Assembly (NCBI GenBank): GCA_907163375.1
Contig: CAJQUW010005551.1
Span: 186,001-250,000, forward strand
Origin: Prostheceraeus crozeri
Taxonomy: Eukaryota > Platyhelminthes > Polycladida > Euryleptidae
Length of the DNA stretch: 64,000 nt
Direction of reading: 5' to 3'
A model generated the notes under the pieces. That model did not search any database. It was given only the letters and a program-made list of their open reading frames with translations, and had not been told where the DNA came from. A program made the position numbers and the translations under genes. Positions 42,464 to 52,061 of this stretch are shown one piece after another (positions within the stretch are counted from its first letter, which is position 1; the number at the start of each line of letters is the position of its first letter).

Positions 42464-43748
42464 ATGGAATGCAAAACCTCATCCCTTTGGTTATTTGATA
42501 GAACAGCTATACAGACGGATATCATTAGAAATTATGCATCCATTCGTTATCCACAGACAAGTATCGATTCTGGTAGTGTCATTGAGTTTTTAATACCAGG
42601 AAATGATGCTGAGTACATCGATGTAAATGACATCAATCTACATGTTAAGTTTGAGGTAGTAAATAAGGACGGTACAAACCTTGACGACAAGGATAAAGTA
42701 GCCGTGAATAACTTGGCAATAGCAACGCTCTTCAAGGATGTATCATTGACCATTGGTGAATTTCGGGTTGAAGGTGGTCAACACAGTTATCCCTATCTCG
42801 GTTATTTTTCAACAGTCATGCAGTTCCAGCCACAAGCACAAAAGAGTCACATGGCTGTTAATGATGGGTTGGTGTAAAGATGAAGCTGGTAAATTTGATA
42901 GTGACAAAAACAAGGGATTTGTCACTCTTGAAAAGTGGACTGCAGAAAGTAGGGTGTGTGAATTATATGTTCCCCTATACTTGGACTTTTTCCGTCAATC
43001 ACGTTTCTTAATGTCAAAAGTAGACATGCGAGTTCATCTCTTGCCGAACGATCCTAAATTTTTATTGAATTCTTATGGAGCAAAGACTGAATTTAAGATT
43101 GTGTTTGAAAGTGTTAGACTTTATGTGCGAAGAATGACAGTGAATCCTTCGGTGATTAATGGTCACGAGATGGGTTTGAAGAAGCATGATGCTCTTTATG
43201 ATGTAAATCATACTGAGATCCATAGTTTCACCATTCCTCGTGCGCAAAAGAGCTTTGTTAAAGTTAGTTTGTTTCCTATACAATCACCAAAAATGATCAT
43301 TGTGGGATTGATTGCAAATGATGCATACAATGGTAATATATCAAAGAATCCCCTCAATTTTGAACACTTTGGTTTAAATCAAATCGGATTGTATGGCGAT
43401 ACTGATTGCATTCCTGGTACTCCTTTTTGCCCAGACTTCGCTAATGGACATTATTCTCGCTCATATCAAAATACGATGGAGACCTTTAAATACTGGAATA
43501 CTGATGACACCAATGGTTTGACCTATGATGAATTTCCTAAAGGTTATACACTTTATGCATTTGATTTGACAGCAAACAATGAAGCAGGTGCTTCTTACCG
43601 TCCGGGCACTGCCACGAAGGGTCTTAAACTAGAATTCTTCTTTGAAAAAGATTTGACGAAAACAGTCAATGTACTCATCTATGCTGTGTTCGATTCCACC
43701 ATTCGAATTAACAGACTACGTGACGTTTCCGCTTCTTATACAAGTTAA
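42464..43748 (+). pseudogene. Major capsid protein, double jelly-roll type (fossil)
   Basis: About 425 codons in the Polinton position for the major capsid protein, between the core protein and the protease. The start TDIIRNYASIRYPQ and the segment SVIEFLIPGNDAEYIDVND, with W-containing strands, are typical of Polinton capsid N-termini. Later segments (KSFVKVSLFPIQSP, then GLIANDAYNGN, and a terminal NVLIYAVFDSTIRIN) match the second jelly roll. It would form trimeric capsomers. The reading frame is broken about once. Confidence 0.82.
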
Positions 43749-44211
43749 TGAGTTGGTTATCTGATGCAGAGCTAGAGCGAGAGTCGTTCAAGAACATGGT
43801 GATGAACGCACTGTTGCAGCATTTCGAGGTGTGTTTTCCATTAATAATATGCCCACAGTTTTACCAAAACCACCCTCATTCATTATCATGAATACTGATA
43901 CAACACACTTACCCGGCAAACACTGGAAAGTTTTGTTTATTGATAAAAACTATTGCGGTGAAATCTTTGATTCATTGGCCTTACCAAACTGTGATTATGT
44001 CACAAGCTTCATGAACCGACATTCACGAAAATGGATTCCCAATGCTTTGGCCTATCAACATCCCTTGTCTTCAACATGTGGAGCTTATGCCCTCTACTTT
44101 GTAATGCAACGACTACATTATGACTCTTTACATGACATTTGTAAACATTTTTCACATGATACCCTTGTCAATGAAAAGCGCATTCATAACTTTTATAAAA
44201 GCCTTCAATAA
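43748..44211 (+). pseudogene. Adenain-like cysteine protease (fossil)
   Basis: Polinton maturation protease. Catalytic surroundings: His in LPGKHWKVLF (about 43920), an acidic residue in GEIFDSLALP, then Q in YQHPLSSTCGAYALYFV with the nucleophile Cys (about 44080). The ATG shares its A with the capsid stop codon (TAATG), so translation is tightly linked to the capsid. The stop is embedded in AATAAA (44207-44212). The coding part has about one break near its N-terminus. The family cleaves precursor virion proteins. Confidence 0.82.
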
Positions 44212-44328
44212 ATATGTACGATTAAAATTTGTTTTCTTTATTATACTTCAATGGAAAAGTAGATAATGTGATTGAATAGGTTGCATTTAGTCATCAAGCA
44301 TGAATAGGTAGAGATAAGGAGACATTGT

Positions 44329-44556
44329 TCACTTGTCACATTCATGCTTATGAGTGTTGGTTTGTTGAAGGTAAGTCATGATGCGAGGATGTATACGTTC
44401 TCTATACTTGTTCCAACTTGAGGATGTAAAATGTATAACACCATATTGATCATGAAGAGCAATGAAATCTCGTCGAATAATGAAGAGACACCCACCTAGA
44501 GGGATATAGTACATTGGATGATGCATGATATGTAAAGCATCGTGGAGGTTATCCAT
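44329..44556 (-). CDS. W-K-Y-R-motif protein of element 2
   Basis: 75 residues, open, on the minus strand among plus-strand structural genes. It aligns with the protein at 1761-2372: LFIIRRDFIALHDQYGVIHF then SWNKYRERIHPRIMTYL against IVFIRIQEMILHNDH then SWEKYRREVHSTLMSF. This shows that element 1 and element 2 share an accessory family even though their visible gene sets otherwise differ. A PC4-like fold is possible but weak. A TTAAGCAAA motif on the minus strand (44706-44698) lies about 140 bases upstream. Confidence 0.5.
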   Translation of the reverse strand: MDNLHDALHIMHHPMYYIPLGGCLFIIRRDFIALHDQYGVIHFTSSSWNKYRERIHPRIMTYLQQTNTHKHECDK

Positions 44557-44697
44557 TTGAAAGGGGAAACTAATTTTAAAAAACTTATTTTAACGTGTCG
44601 ATGAGTATCGTAAAAGGTAATGCGTCGAGCCTACCATGTAACGTGACACTGACAAGAGAGCTTGGCAATCATGGTTAGCTTTAGACATAGCAAAACG

Positions 44698-44724
44698 TTT
44701 GCTTAATCTTCTCGTTTAAGCAAA
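44698..44724. promoter_or_regulatory. Divergent pair of TTAAGCAAA motifs
   Basis: TTTGCTTAA (44698-44706) and TTAAGCAAA (44716-44724) form a perfect inverted repeat with a 9-base spacer, between the minus-strand gene 44329-44556 and the plus-strand gene 44738. The arrangement suggests one copy per direction. Confidence 0.55.
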
Positions 44725-44737
44725 GCACTCATAGGAA

Positions 44738-45284
44738 ATGGACGAAGTCATGTTAAGATTCATCATCATATTATCATTTGCAATAGTGACATTAGCGGGA
44801 CGAGGATTAGATGATGCAGTTCGTCTCATCAAATCACCTATTCATGCAACAAGACCCATTGAAGATGTAATTCTTTCCGGCATAACCGATCCTTGGCAAA
44901 ATCATGCTTACAAACTTCAGATTTTACGTCAGCGAATGGGTCATGCGTGGGAAATGGTTTTAACAGATTATGGTTTTAAGCGAGTTGATCAATCCTGTAC
45001 GTCGCATTGCAATGGAATTAAAAAATAGCTGCCGTGTGAGCTCATCAATAAAACGCGAAATATTTCATACCCTTGCAAATTTTAAACGTAGAAGACCAAG
45101 ATATCAAGTCATATTTGGTTGTATCAACTATCGCAATATGAAAGAAGGCGGTACAAGCATACTTAGGGGAGTGCATTATGTGAAAGGGCAATCACTCTTA
45201 ACCAAATTCCTAGGACGACAGAAAGTGCCTACTGTGAACAGATTGAAAGCAGCAGCTCGTTATGTCATGCGACATAGCGCCTAA
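44738..45284 (+). pseudogene. Uncharacterised secreted-type protein (fossil)
   Basis: The N-terminus (MLRFIIILSFAIVTLAGRG) looks like a signal peptide or membrane anchor. The following region has no recognised motif (DPWQNHAYKLQILRQRMGHA), and the C-terminal third is basic and rich in Arg/Lys. It lies between the protease and minor capsid genes and starts 14 bases after a TTAAGCAAA motif. The coding region has about one break. No relative was seen in element 1. Confidence 0.4.
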
Positions 45285-45289
45285 GCAAA
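45281..45289 (+). promoter_or_regulatory. CTAAGCAAA motif
   Basis: Overlaps the preceding stop codon and lies 25 bases before the minor capsid ATG. Confidence 0.42.
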
Positions 45290-45314
45290 CGACGCTTGAT
45301 GTTGATACTTCAAC

Positions 45315-46953
45315 ATGGAGTTTACAGCAGTGTTTCCCAGTAATGCTCAACCTGAGCGATATGAAAATACAGCTGCCGAGTTTGAGACTGATTTAACACA
45401 GCCGATTGACTTAAATGATGATTGGGAAGTGGCCCTGCAAGATTTGAGCTATGTGAATAATATAAGAACCATTGCAAATGAAGAGATTACATTAGGCACT
45501 GCAACGAATCAAGACTTGTACTTTCCAAAACTAGAGCGAAATGATAAAGTACATACCTACAACTTGAATGAACATGCAGCAGAGTGGAATTCTATTCCTA
45601 CAGTAAACATCCGTCGGGGAAAGCGAGCTGTTGATGAGATTGTAAATGGCTCTACTTTAATTATCACTGCAGATACAGACATACCCATTGCTAAAAATGC
45701 TTCACCCCTGAAATGGAAACAACTTACAAACCCATCATTCCGCCATCGTTCCGCCATCGAGCAATCATACTATTATATGAAAATTCAACGCCTATTGAAT
45801 GTCATGAATGATTTGGCAAAGGATCTATGGTTCTGGCAGATCGCTCCAAATCTACATAAAGTTACCCTCTACATGAGACCGACTACTATTTCCCATCGAT
45901 TTTATTTGAGTGGACCTCTGCAAAAGATACTGAATCTTAAATCACGTTTCTTTCTACCTATCGCAAAATTTGCAGAAGTAAAGAGATGTGGCGCCTTCCC
46001 TTTGAGAGCTCAAGTGTCCATGAAAGTATCAAAGCAGATTAAGAAATATCCAAATTGGCACAGGAAAAAATTTAGTATTACCCTTCTTCCCCTTGATCGC
46101 ATGCATGAGCGCTTTGTGCTTTTTAAGTCTGGTACTGTTGATGACTTGATCAAACAGGTAAATGAAATAAATGGATTATCTATGTCCATCACTCGAGTAC
46201 ACAATAAAGCAAGGATTGATTTCCGAAATGATTATGAGCGTTCACACATTGGATTTGTTCACATCAATTCTAAATTTCGCGATTTGCTCTTTAAAAACAG
46301 ACGTGTTATGGTCATACCATGAATGGGGGAATGTGAAAATAACATCTGAACAGCAATCCGATTGTCGAATGGTCCTTTATTTCAAGCGCACAGACCCTGT
46401 TTTACGTCCCAGTCTTACATGGAAGCCAAATGAAAAGTTACCGATACCTCCAAAGCATTATAGCAATGGCTATGATGTTTGTACATACTTGAACAAGGGT
46501 ATATCAAATCTACACTCATATCATTTTGACTATGATCCTAAAGAAAATACATTCTGTATCAGTGTACATGGTAAAACGGTCATTCACATTTCAAAAGAGT
46601 TGACAAAGATTTTAGGATTTAAGCGTGACATATTCTACGACAAGAAGTACTGTGGTTCGACATCCTTGCTCGATATGAATATCAATCACTTTTACATTTG
46701 CACTAACTTTATACATTCAACACAAGTTGGCGGTCAAATGGTTCCCCTTTTAAGATATATTCCTATTGACAGTGGCGACTTTGGTATGACCATGCACAGG
46801 GAGTTCCTGAACAAGGTATACATTCCAGTTAATGTATCACGATTATCCCATTGCAGATTTGGTATCTATGATGTTAGTGGTAATCCTATTCAATTCATTG
46901 GTGGTCGTACTGTCTTAATACTTCATTTTCGCCAGATAACATCAAATCACTGA
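45315..46953 (+). pseudogene. Minor capsid (penton-type) protein (fossil)
   Basis: The N-terminus (FTAVFPSNAQPERYENTAAEF, then LTQPIDLNDDWEVALQDLSY) is the standard start of the Polinton minor capsid protein, a single jelly-roll penton protein. The C-terminal part ends VPLLRYIPIDSG, then IYDVSGNPIQFIGGRTVLIL, also typical. Length, about 545 codons in all, fits. The coding sequence is broken about once. Confidence 0.75.
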
Positions 46954-46981
46954 TGTTGCGTGTGGCGCAGTCAATGTCTTT

Positions 46982-47027
46982 TCTTTCTTGATTAGGTGGC
47001 CGTTAAGGCCGTGGTCTCATAAAGACC
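46982..47027 (-). terminator. Histone-type 3' end signal, element 2
   Basis: On the minus strand, 35 bases after the stop of the 47062-47241 gene: a GGTCT-TTATG-AGACC hairpin (47027-47013), GGCC-TTAAC-GGCC-ACC (47010-46995), then CAAGAAAGA (46990-46982). Order, sequence and distance from the stop match the signals of element 1, although the upstream genes are unrelated. Confidence 0.55.
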
Positions 47028-47061
47028 GTTTGGGGCATTCTCTGTCTCATCAAAGGGCTTT

Positions 47062-47241
47062 TCACTCCTGAAAGTCAGCCTCGTTTATGAAAGGCTCACT
47101 CTCAACCGTTTGTAGAGTGAGCTGCTTGCAGCCATCAATCATTTGTCTCTCTTCCTCTTTTTGTTGAAACTTTCTATCAACTTCCTTCTTCGTAGGAGTT
47201 GAGCTAACAAGAGGTGTGAATGTTTCCTCTGTGTCGGACAT
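47062..47241 (-). CDS. Small acidic protein with histone-type 3' end
   Basis: 59 residues starting MSDTEETFTPLVSS. I preferred ATG 47241 because a TATATAAA (47281-47274, minus) lies 33-40 bases upstream, so the longer frame from 47268 would start before the transcript. It is Glu/Lys/Gln-rich and probably helical (KKEVDRKFQQKEEERQ). No family recognised. It is followed by the hairpin/CAAGAAAGA signal. It is the only minus-strand gene between the minor capsid and the region right of 47400. Confidence 0.45.
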   Translation of the reverse strand: MSDTEETFTPLVSSTPTKKEVDRKFQQKEEERQMIDGCKQLTLQTVESEPFINEADFQE

Positions 47242-47400
47242 GACTATGATAGTAAATATCCAATACACTCTTCTTTATATATGAGAATGATGCAGTGTGA
47301 TTGATAAATGGCTGTCGTCCAATGAGAGAGCGCGAAGCAGGGAGAGAGAATCTAGTACATAAGTGCGGTGCAATGACCACTTCCTCATAATATCATTAAA

Positions 47401-47745
47401 ATGGATACACCACCGAACACCTATGCCTTACTCATGCCCAATGCCCCACGCAAGAGGCAAGTGAAAACCATTTACGATGGTGAGGTCGGGCCGCTGCAGT
47501 TGGATGAGGAAATCATCGTCATCTCTGACGATGAAGAGGACAGTAGTGATACAATCAGGGCGGCCTTCCTGAGTGTGTCTCCAAAGGACGTCATGATAGA
47601 GCGGTGTATTGATACTCTCCGGAGCTGGCTAGACCTCTTCTCTCCTTCTAGTCAGCCCCGCAATCAAGAAGAGTTTGACTTAGTAGACGTCATGCACCGT
47701 CTTATTACAAAACGTATTGCTTTTTATTGCTTTTATTTCTTTTAA
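47401..47745 (+). CDS. Small protein with a SUMO-interaction-like motif
   Basis: 114 residues, open. Residues about 35-47 read LDEEIIVISDDEED, a textbook SUMO-interacting motif: a hydrophobic I-I-V-I core, then Ser and a run of acidic residues. The rest has no recognised domain; the N-terminus contains a basic patch (PRKRQVK). Such motifs occur in viral proteins that engage PML bodies or SUMO-dependent regulators; that role is inferred here. AATAAA follows the stop directly. The gene lies apart from the structural block, near non-structural-type genes. Confidence 0.5.
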   Translation: MDTPPNTYALLMPNAPRKRQVKTIYDGEVGPLQLDEEIIVISDDEEDSSDTIRAAFLSVSPKDVMIERCIDTLRSWLDLFSPSSQPRNQEEFDLVDVMHRLITKRIAFYCFYFF

Positions 47746-48206
47746 ATAAATGTGTATCATGACAGTGTTGTTTTTCCTTCATATAAACTGCATGGCTTCG
47801 AAAGGATCATCGAGTAAGCATACTGTCGATTGGGAGCTATTGCTAGTATAAGAGATCCTATCATCTAGAAACTTAACACAGTTACTAGAAATCATTCAAC
47901 ATATGAAACATGATTTTAGGTGAAGCAACGTTATCTGAGAATGAGTCATGAGTTCTGCTTGTCACTCTTATACCACACGTATACAAAATCATTTTCTATC
48001 TTCTCTAATGGTATGATCCCTTTTGATAGAAAAGTAGACCGATCATAAATGTCTTAACTAACCCCATATCTAAATTCCTCCATTTATTTCCATTTCAAGA
48101 TAAATACATTGCAAAACAAAGACATGTAGTATGTAGGTTTATTTATAATTGAATCACATATACTTTACAGCGAGGAAAAGTCAAGCGGAATAACCTCTAA
48201 GTCACC
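47746..48206. other. Intergenic, no gene seen
   Basis: AT-rich; holds one TGAGTCA site (47942-47948). No believable frame. Confidence 0.5.
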
Positions 48207-48422
48207 TTACACTTTATAACACCTTGGCCGTTTTGGAGCGTCGGGCACTTTTCTAACACGCGTCGTTTTTGTCGTGAATTCACCATCAGTCCACACAACT
48301 TTTTCAATGACAACTTTCTTGCGGGACTCCTCCTCTTGTTCCCACCTGTCTTCATCCCACTCGTCAATGACTTCAAATATTTTGTTGAAGATCTCTAAGG
48401 CAGGAGATGTACCTTCCATCAT
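48207..48422 (-). CDS. Small acidic/basic protein with TATA-initiator promoter
   Basis: 71 residues, open. The first half is acidic with tryptophans (EVIDEWDEDRWEQEEE) and the second half basic (TKTTRVRKVPDAPKRPRCYKV), suggesting a small regulatory or adaptor protein; no family recognised. A TATA box and an initiator lie 45 and 15 bases upstream of ATG 48422, which supports it being a real gene. It shares this promoter style with the polymerase and coiled-coil genes of element 1. Confidence 0.5.
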   Translation of the reverse strand: MMEGTSPALEIFNKIFEVIDEWDEDRWEQEEESRKKVVIEKVVWTDGEFTTKTTRVRKVPDAPKRPRCYKV

Positions 48423-48436
48423 GAGATCGATCAGAA

Positions 48437-48467
48437 TGAGAAGTGTTTCAATTTTCTGACTTTTATA
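48437..48467 (-). promoter_or_regulatory. TATA box plus initiator
   Basis: TATAAAA (48467-48461, minus) and initiator match TCATTCT with its A at 48437, 30 bases apart. Confidence 0.66.
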
Positions 48468-48599
48468 TGTTTTTCAACAATGAATTCCTCAACAACCAAT
48501 TAGAATGATTCTAATTTAGATGAAGACTACATTATCACTTTATCAAACTGTGTGGCAGTAAAAACTTTTGTACAACTTGATGCACTTTCTGATGACACT

Positions 48600-49080
48600 C
48601 GCAAGAGCTTGTTCACTACTAAAGAGAGAAGTCTGGTGTGTTGCATGTGGTGCAAGGGTGGCCTGCCATTTCATTCCATTCATCATTTATTCTTCCCCTC
48701 TGCATTCCATATCCGAAGATATGTGGCGGGCTTGGGACCGCTTTAGCTGCATTAGAAGGTAGCCCTTAAGAGGGCCCATGGGACGTTCTCGGGATCGTAA
48801 TCAGTCGCCTTACTTTAGACCGATTCTGCTAAGAGAGTCTTTAATTCTCTCTATGGTAGCAGCATCGAACTCTACTGCTACTAACTGATTACTTGGGGGT
48901 GGCATGTAGCCCCAATGAGTCCTATCATCATCATCATCGCCGTAATCAGATTAGCCTATACGAGCAAGATTGTTAAAAAACTTTTCTCGCTCTTCAGCCC
49001 GCTGAAACTCTTGAAATAGATTTCTCGGCTTCAACCGATGATTGAAATGAAATTAAATGAGAGTTGGCGGTTTATATACC
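48600..49080 (-). pseudogene. Remnant of a minus-strand gene under a TATATA promoter
   Basis: A TATATAA at about 49072 (minus) matches the promoter of the coiled-coil gene in element 1, but the gene below it differs. Fragments read FQRAEEREKFFNN and EFDAATIERIKDSLSRIGLK, suggesting a small helical protein that is now broken about once. The shared module (AGAGCTTGTTCACTAC) occupies 48600-48780. The true limits are uncertain. Confidence 0.35.
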
Positions 49081-49557
49081 CCTCTGACACAAAGCCATGA
49101 TTCAGTCCTTCCTTATTTGGCCATGGTTTTGACTTGACAACGACGCTTTTACCATGTATGGGCATCGGCAGTCACCGTGCTTTCAGTTACCAACTCCAAA
49201 CACAAAGACGGGTTACCCTATGACGCGAAAAGGTTTGACGTCAATGCCTGCAGTAACCGTCTCATTTTTACCAAGTTACAATGACAAACGATAGACGTTG
49301 CCAACCGTGAGTTACTGAGGCTAGACGAGATTTCACAAAAGCCTGATAGCAAGCCAGCAGCCTTTTAGGTGTTAAGCTCTTGAATCCGTTACAGGCATTA
49401 CTCAGAGGGGATCTTATCCCAGCTCCAAGGCCTCGACCCACAAATCCAACCTCGGGCGGACAGAGCGTGCGTCATGTCACTGTGTTGGTATCCGGGCCCC
49501 GATTTTGACATAAAAATCGGTGGAGTTATTTACAAGAGGAAACATCCCAAGTCGTTG

Positions 49558-52059
49558 CTTTGATCAGCTTGATAGCAAGCCGTGATTCACAAGCGTTTTG
49601 CAATGGAGATGTTTAGATGCTACCCATGACAAGATAGCTAAGACTCAACCGATTGGCGTTCAACGTGCTACGTTGAGAACTGTGTCAAATGCCCAACATG
49701 AGACATGAGTTATCCCAGCGGTTTCGGTCTAAAATATGACACACTCCCTTGCCACACTTATCACTACGGCATCATCCGCCGTCCCGAAGGAACACCCTGT
49801 CAGTGGAATATTACAGCAAAACTCTCCGTGTCTTGCTCGCTTTCAGTGAAAAGCCGCTTAGTTCATATGTGGCTCAGACATCATGACAAATCCTTTCATT
49901 GACTTCAGCTGGTCCGAAAACCCCAGAAAACCTCCAAAAATAGTGAATTTAAATTTTTCAACTTTTTAGCACTACGTATGAAATTTATAAGTAGTCTATC
50001 ACTTAGGGCAGGTCAATAGTGACCGAACCTTTTTTTAATCAAGTCAAACGGACTTGTAGAAGCTAAGTTACAAGCCTTTAAAGTTTTGGAGTCTTTTATG
50101 GCCTGGAGACGAAGGCCATCTCCTGGCGAACCTCTAAGTCTGACGCCTTAGCTGAGTTCAGCAATGAAATTTTCTAAGTCGGTTTCTTCCGGTTTTTGAG
50201 ATTTCCAATGCTATCATCGGAGCTCCGGAGTTCACCTACGCCAACCCAGTTGGGAGGAGAACTGATTTCCACAAGCAGAGTTTCCACTTATATAGTTTGT
50301 GGCGATCAGCTGATGACGTAGGATCCATCATCCAAAAACTTTAAACCCGTCTATCTCCGGTTCTAGTGCTCCGATTGACTCCAAATTTTGATAGCCATGT
50401 TTTCTCGCTCTCCCCTTTCATTTAAGACATCCCTCGACTCTCTACGATGACCAGGAGCCGAGCTGAAAAACTCGGTCGTTTTTTCAAAAAGTATCCAAAA
50501 CTTTGGAAAATGCGCAAAAACTCGAATTTCAACAGGCTTTCAATTAGAAACGAAACCTTCCACAGATCTGAAAAAACAGGATCCTAGAAAACAAAGTGCG
50601 GTCTTGCCCCTAAAAGAAACCCGAGCTCTTCATTTACTTCCAATCCTCCGCTATTCATCGCCAAAGGTGGCCACAATTTAACATTTTCATGAAAAAATCT
50701 CATGTGGAGACCCAGTGTGAAGAAATTTTCAACTTTTTCTCTCCAATTGACTTGAAACTCACCCTCTAGATGTAGAATGGCACGCTGATTCCAAATCTGG
50801 TCTCTGGTTTTGCGTCCGAGGTGTCGTTCACCCGCTGGAGCCGTTTTCGCAAAAATTCTAACTCTGTCGTTTTTTCGCCAATGTCCCAAATTTTCAATGG
50901 CGTCTCACATCTATACGAAGGCAGATAGCAACAGGCCGTGTCTTCCACTGAGTTTGTCTCACTCTTAGCTTTCAAACGAGCTATTGCACGACTTTCTAGG
51001 ATCCCTACCACCAAAGTTGGAAGATCGTTGCCGACGGGGGGAGGTCAGAACTTTTTCTCTCCGATTGAGCTGGAAAGAAGTTCCTCGACCCAAATTTTCA
51101 CGTAGATTCCGAATTTGCACTCCGTTTTCCCATCAGAGGTCTCCTTCATGTCGAAAAATGGACTTTCTCATCGCAAAACATCCAAAACCTGCCTCTTCCA
51201 ACTCTGACGTTTTGCTGCCATTTTCCTCCCTAAACCCAGGAAAATAGGACCAAACTGAGCTTTCCACTGCATTTTCTTACTCTTAGCTTTCAAATGAGCT
51301 ATTGCACGACTTTCTACGATCTCTACAACCAAAGTTGGAAGTTTGACAGGAGGGGGGGGGACGTCCTCAAAACTTTTTCTCTCCGATTTCGCTGGAAACA
51401 TCCTTCCTAACCCAAAATTTCACGCTGATTCCAAATCTGGTCTCTGTTTTCGCGTGTGAGGTGTCGTTCACCCGCTATAGCGATTTTCGCAAAAATTCTA
51501 ACTCTGTCGTTTTTTCGCCAATGTCCCAAATTTTCAATGGCGTCTCACACCTCTAAAGGAAGGCAGATAGGAACAAGCCGTGTCTTCAACTGAGTTTGTC
51601 TCTCTCTCAGCTTTCAAATGAGCTATTGCACGACTTTCTAGGATCCCTACCACCAAAGTTGGAAGATCGTTGCCGAGAGGGGGGGGGGAAGATTGAGCCG
51701 GAAAGAAGTTCCTCGACCCAACATTGGCCAAAACGTCCGAATTTGCACTGCGTTTTCCCATCCGAGCACTCCTTCATGTCGAAAAATGGACTTTCCTCAT
51801 CCCAAAACATCCAACACCCGCCTTTTCTCACTCTAACCCTTCCACATTCCTATCGCCTTCCTTCCTACCCCTTGCTGGAAAACTCCTTTCTTCCTTCCTT
51901 CCAGAGGGGGGGGGAGGGACCAGTTTTCTCCTCTCGGACCCATCCTTCCATCACATCCTTGGCAAACTCCCTCACCTTCCTTCCAGAGGGGGGGGCTGAG
52001 TCAGCATGATGACTTATCGTTGCGCATTTATCACTTGAATTTTGGTTGGGATTACTACT
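49558..52059. repeat. Right terminal inverted repeat of element 2
   Basis: 2,502 bp, longer than the left repeat because a unit is duplicated: the stretch at about 50760-51040 recurs at about 51420-51690. Five G-runs (about 51036, 51350, 51680, 51906, 51988) follow at intervals, mostly after TTCCAGA. The sequence just inside it (49070-49557) is also closely similar to element 1, so homology between the elements extends beyond the repeat. Confidence 0.9.
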
Positions 52060-52061
52060 TA

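Larger units (their letters stand above)
34639..52059. mobile_element. Polinton/Maverick element 2 (17.4 kb, complete ends; fossil)
   Basis: Starts AGTAGTAATCCC and ends with the reverse complement. The flanking hexamer TACAGT at 34633-34638 and 52060-52065 is an exact 6-bp target duplication, the rule for Polintons. It carries capsid, packaging, protease and integration genes, but no polymerase B is found between the ends, so it looks like a derivative that needed help for replication. The coding part has several breaks, so it is a fossil. The two terminal repeats differ by scattered substitutions and by an internal duplication in the right one. An intermediate age is likely, though conversion between copies could disguise it. 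Confidence 0.92.
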
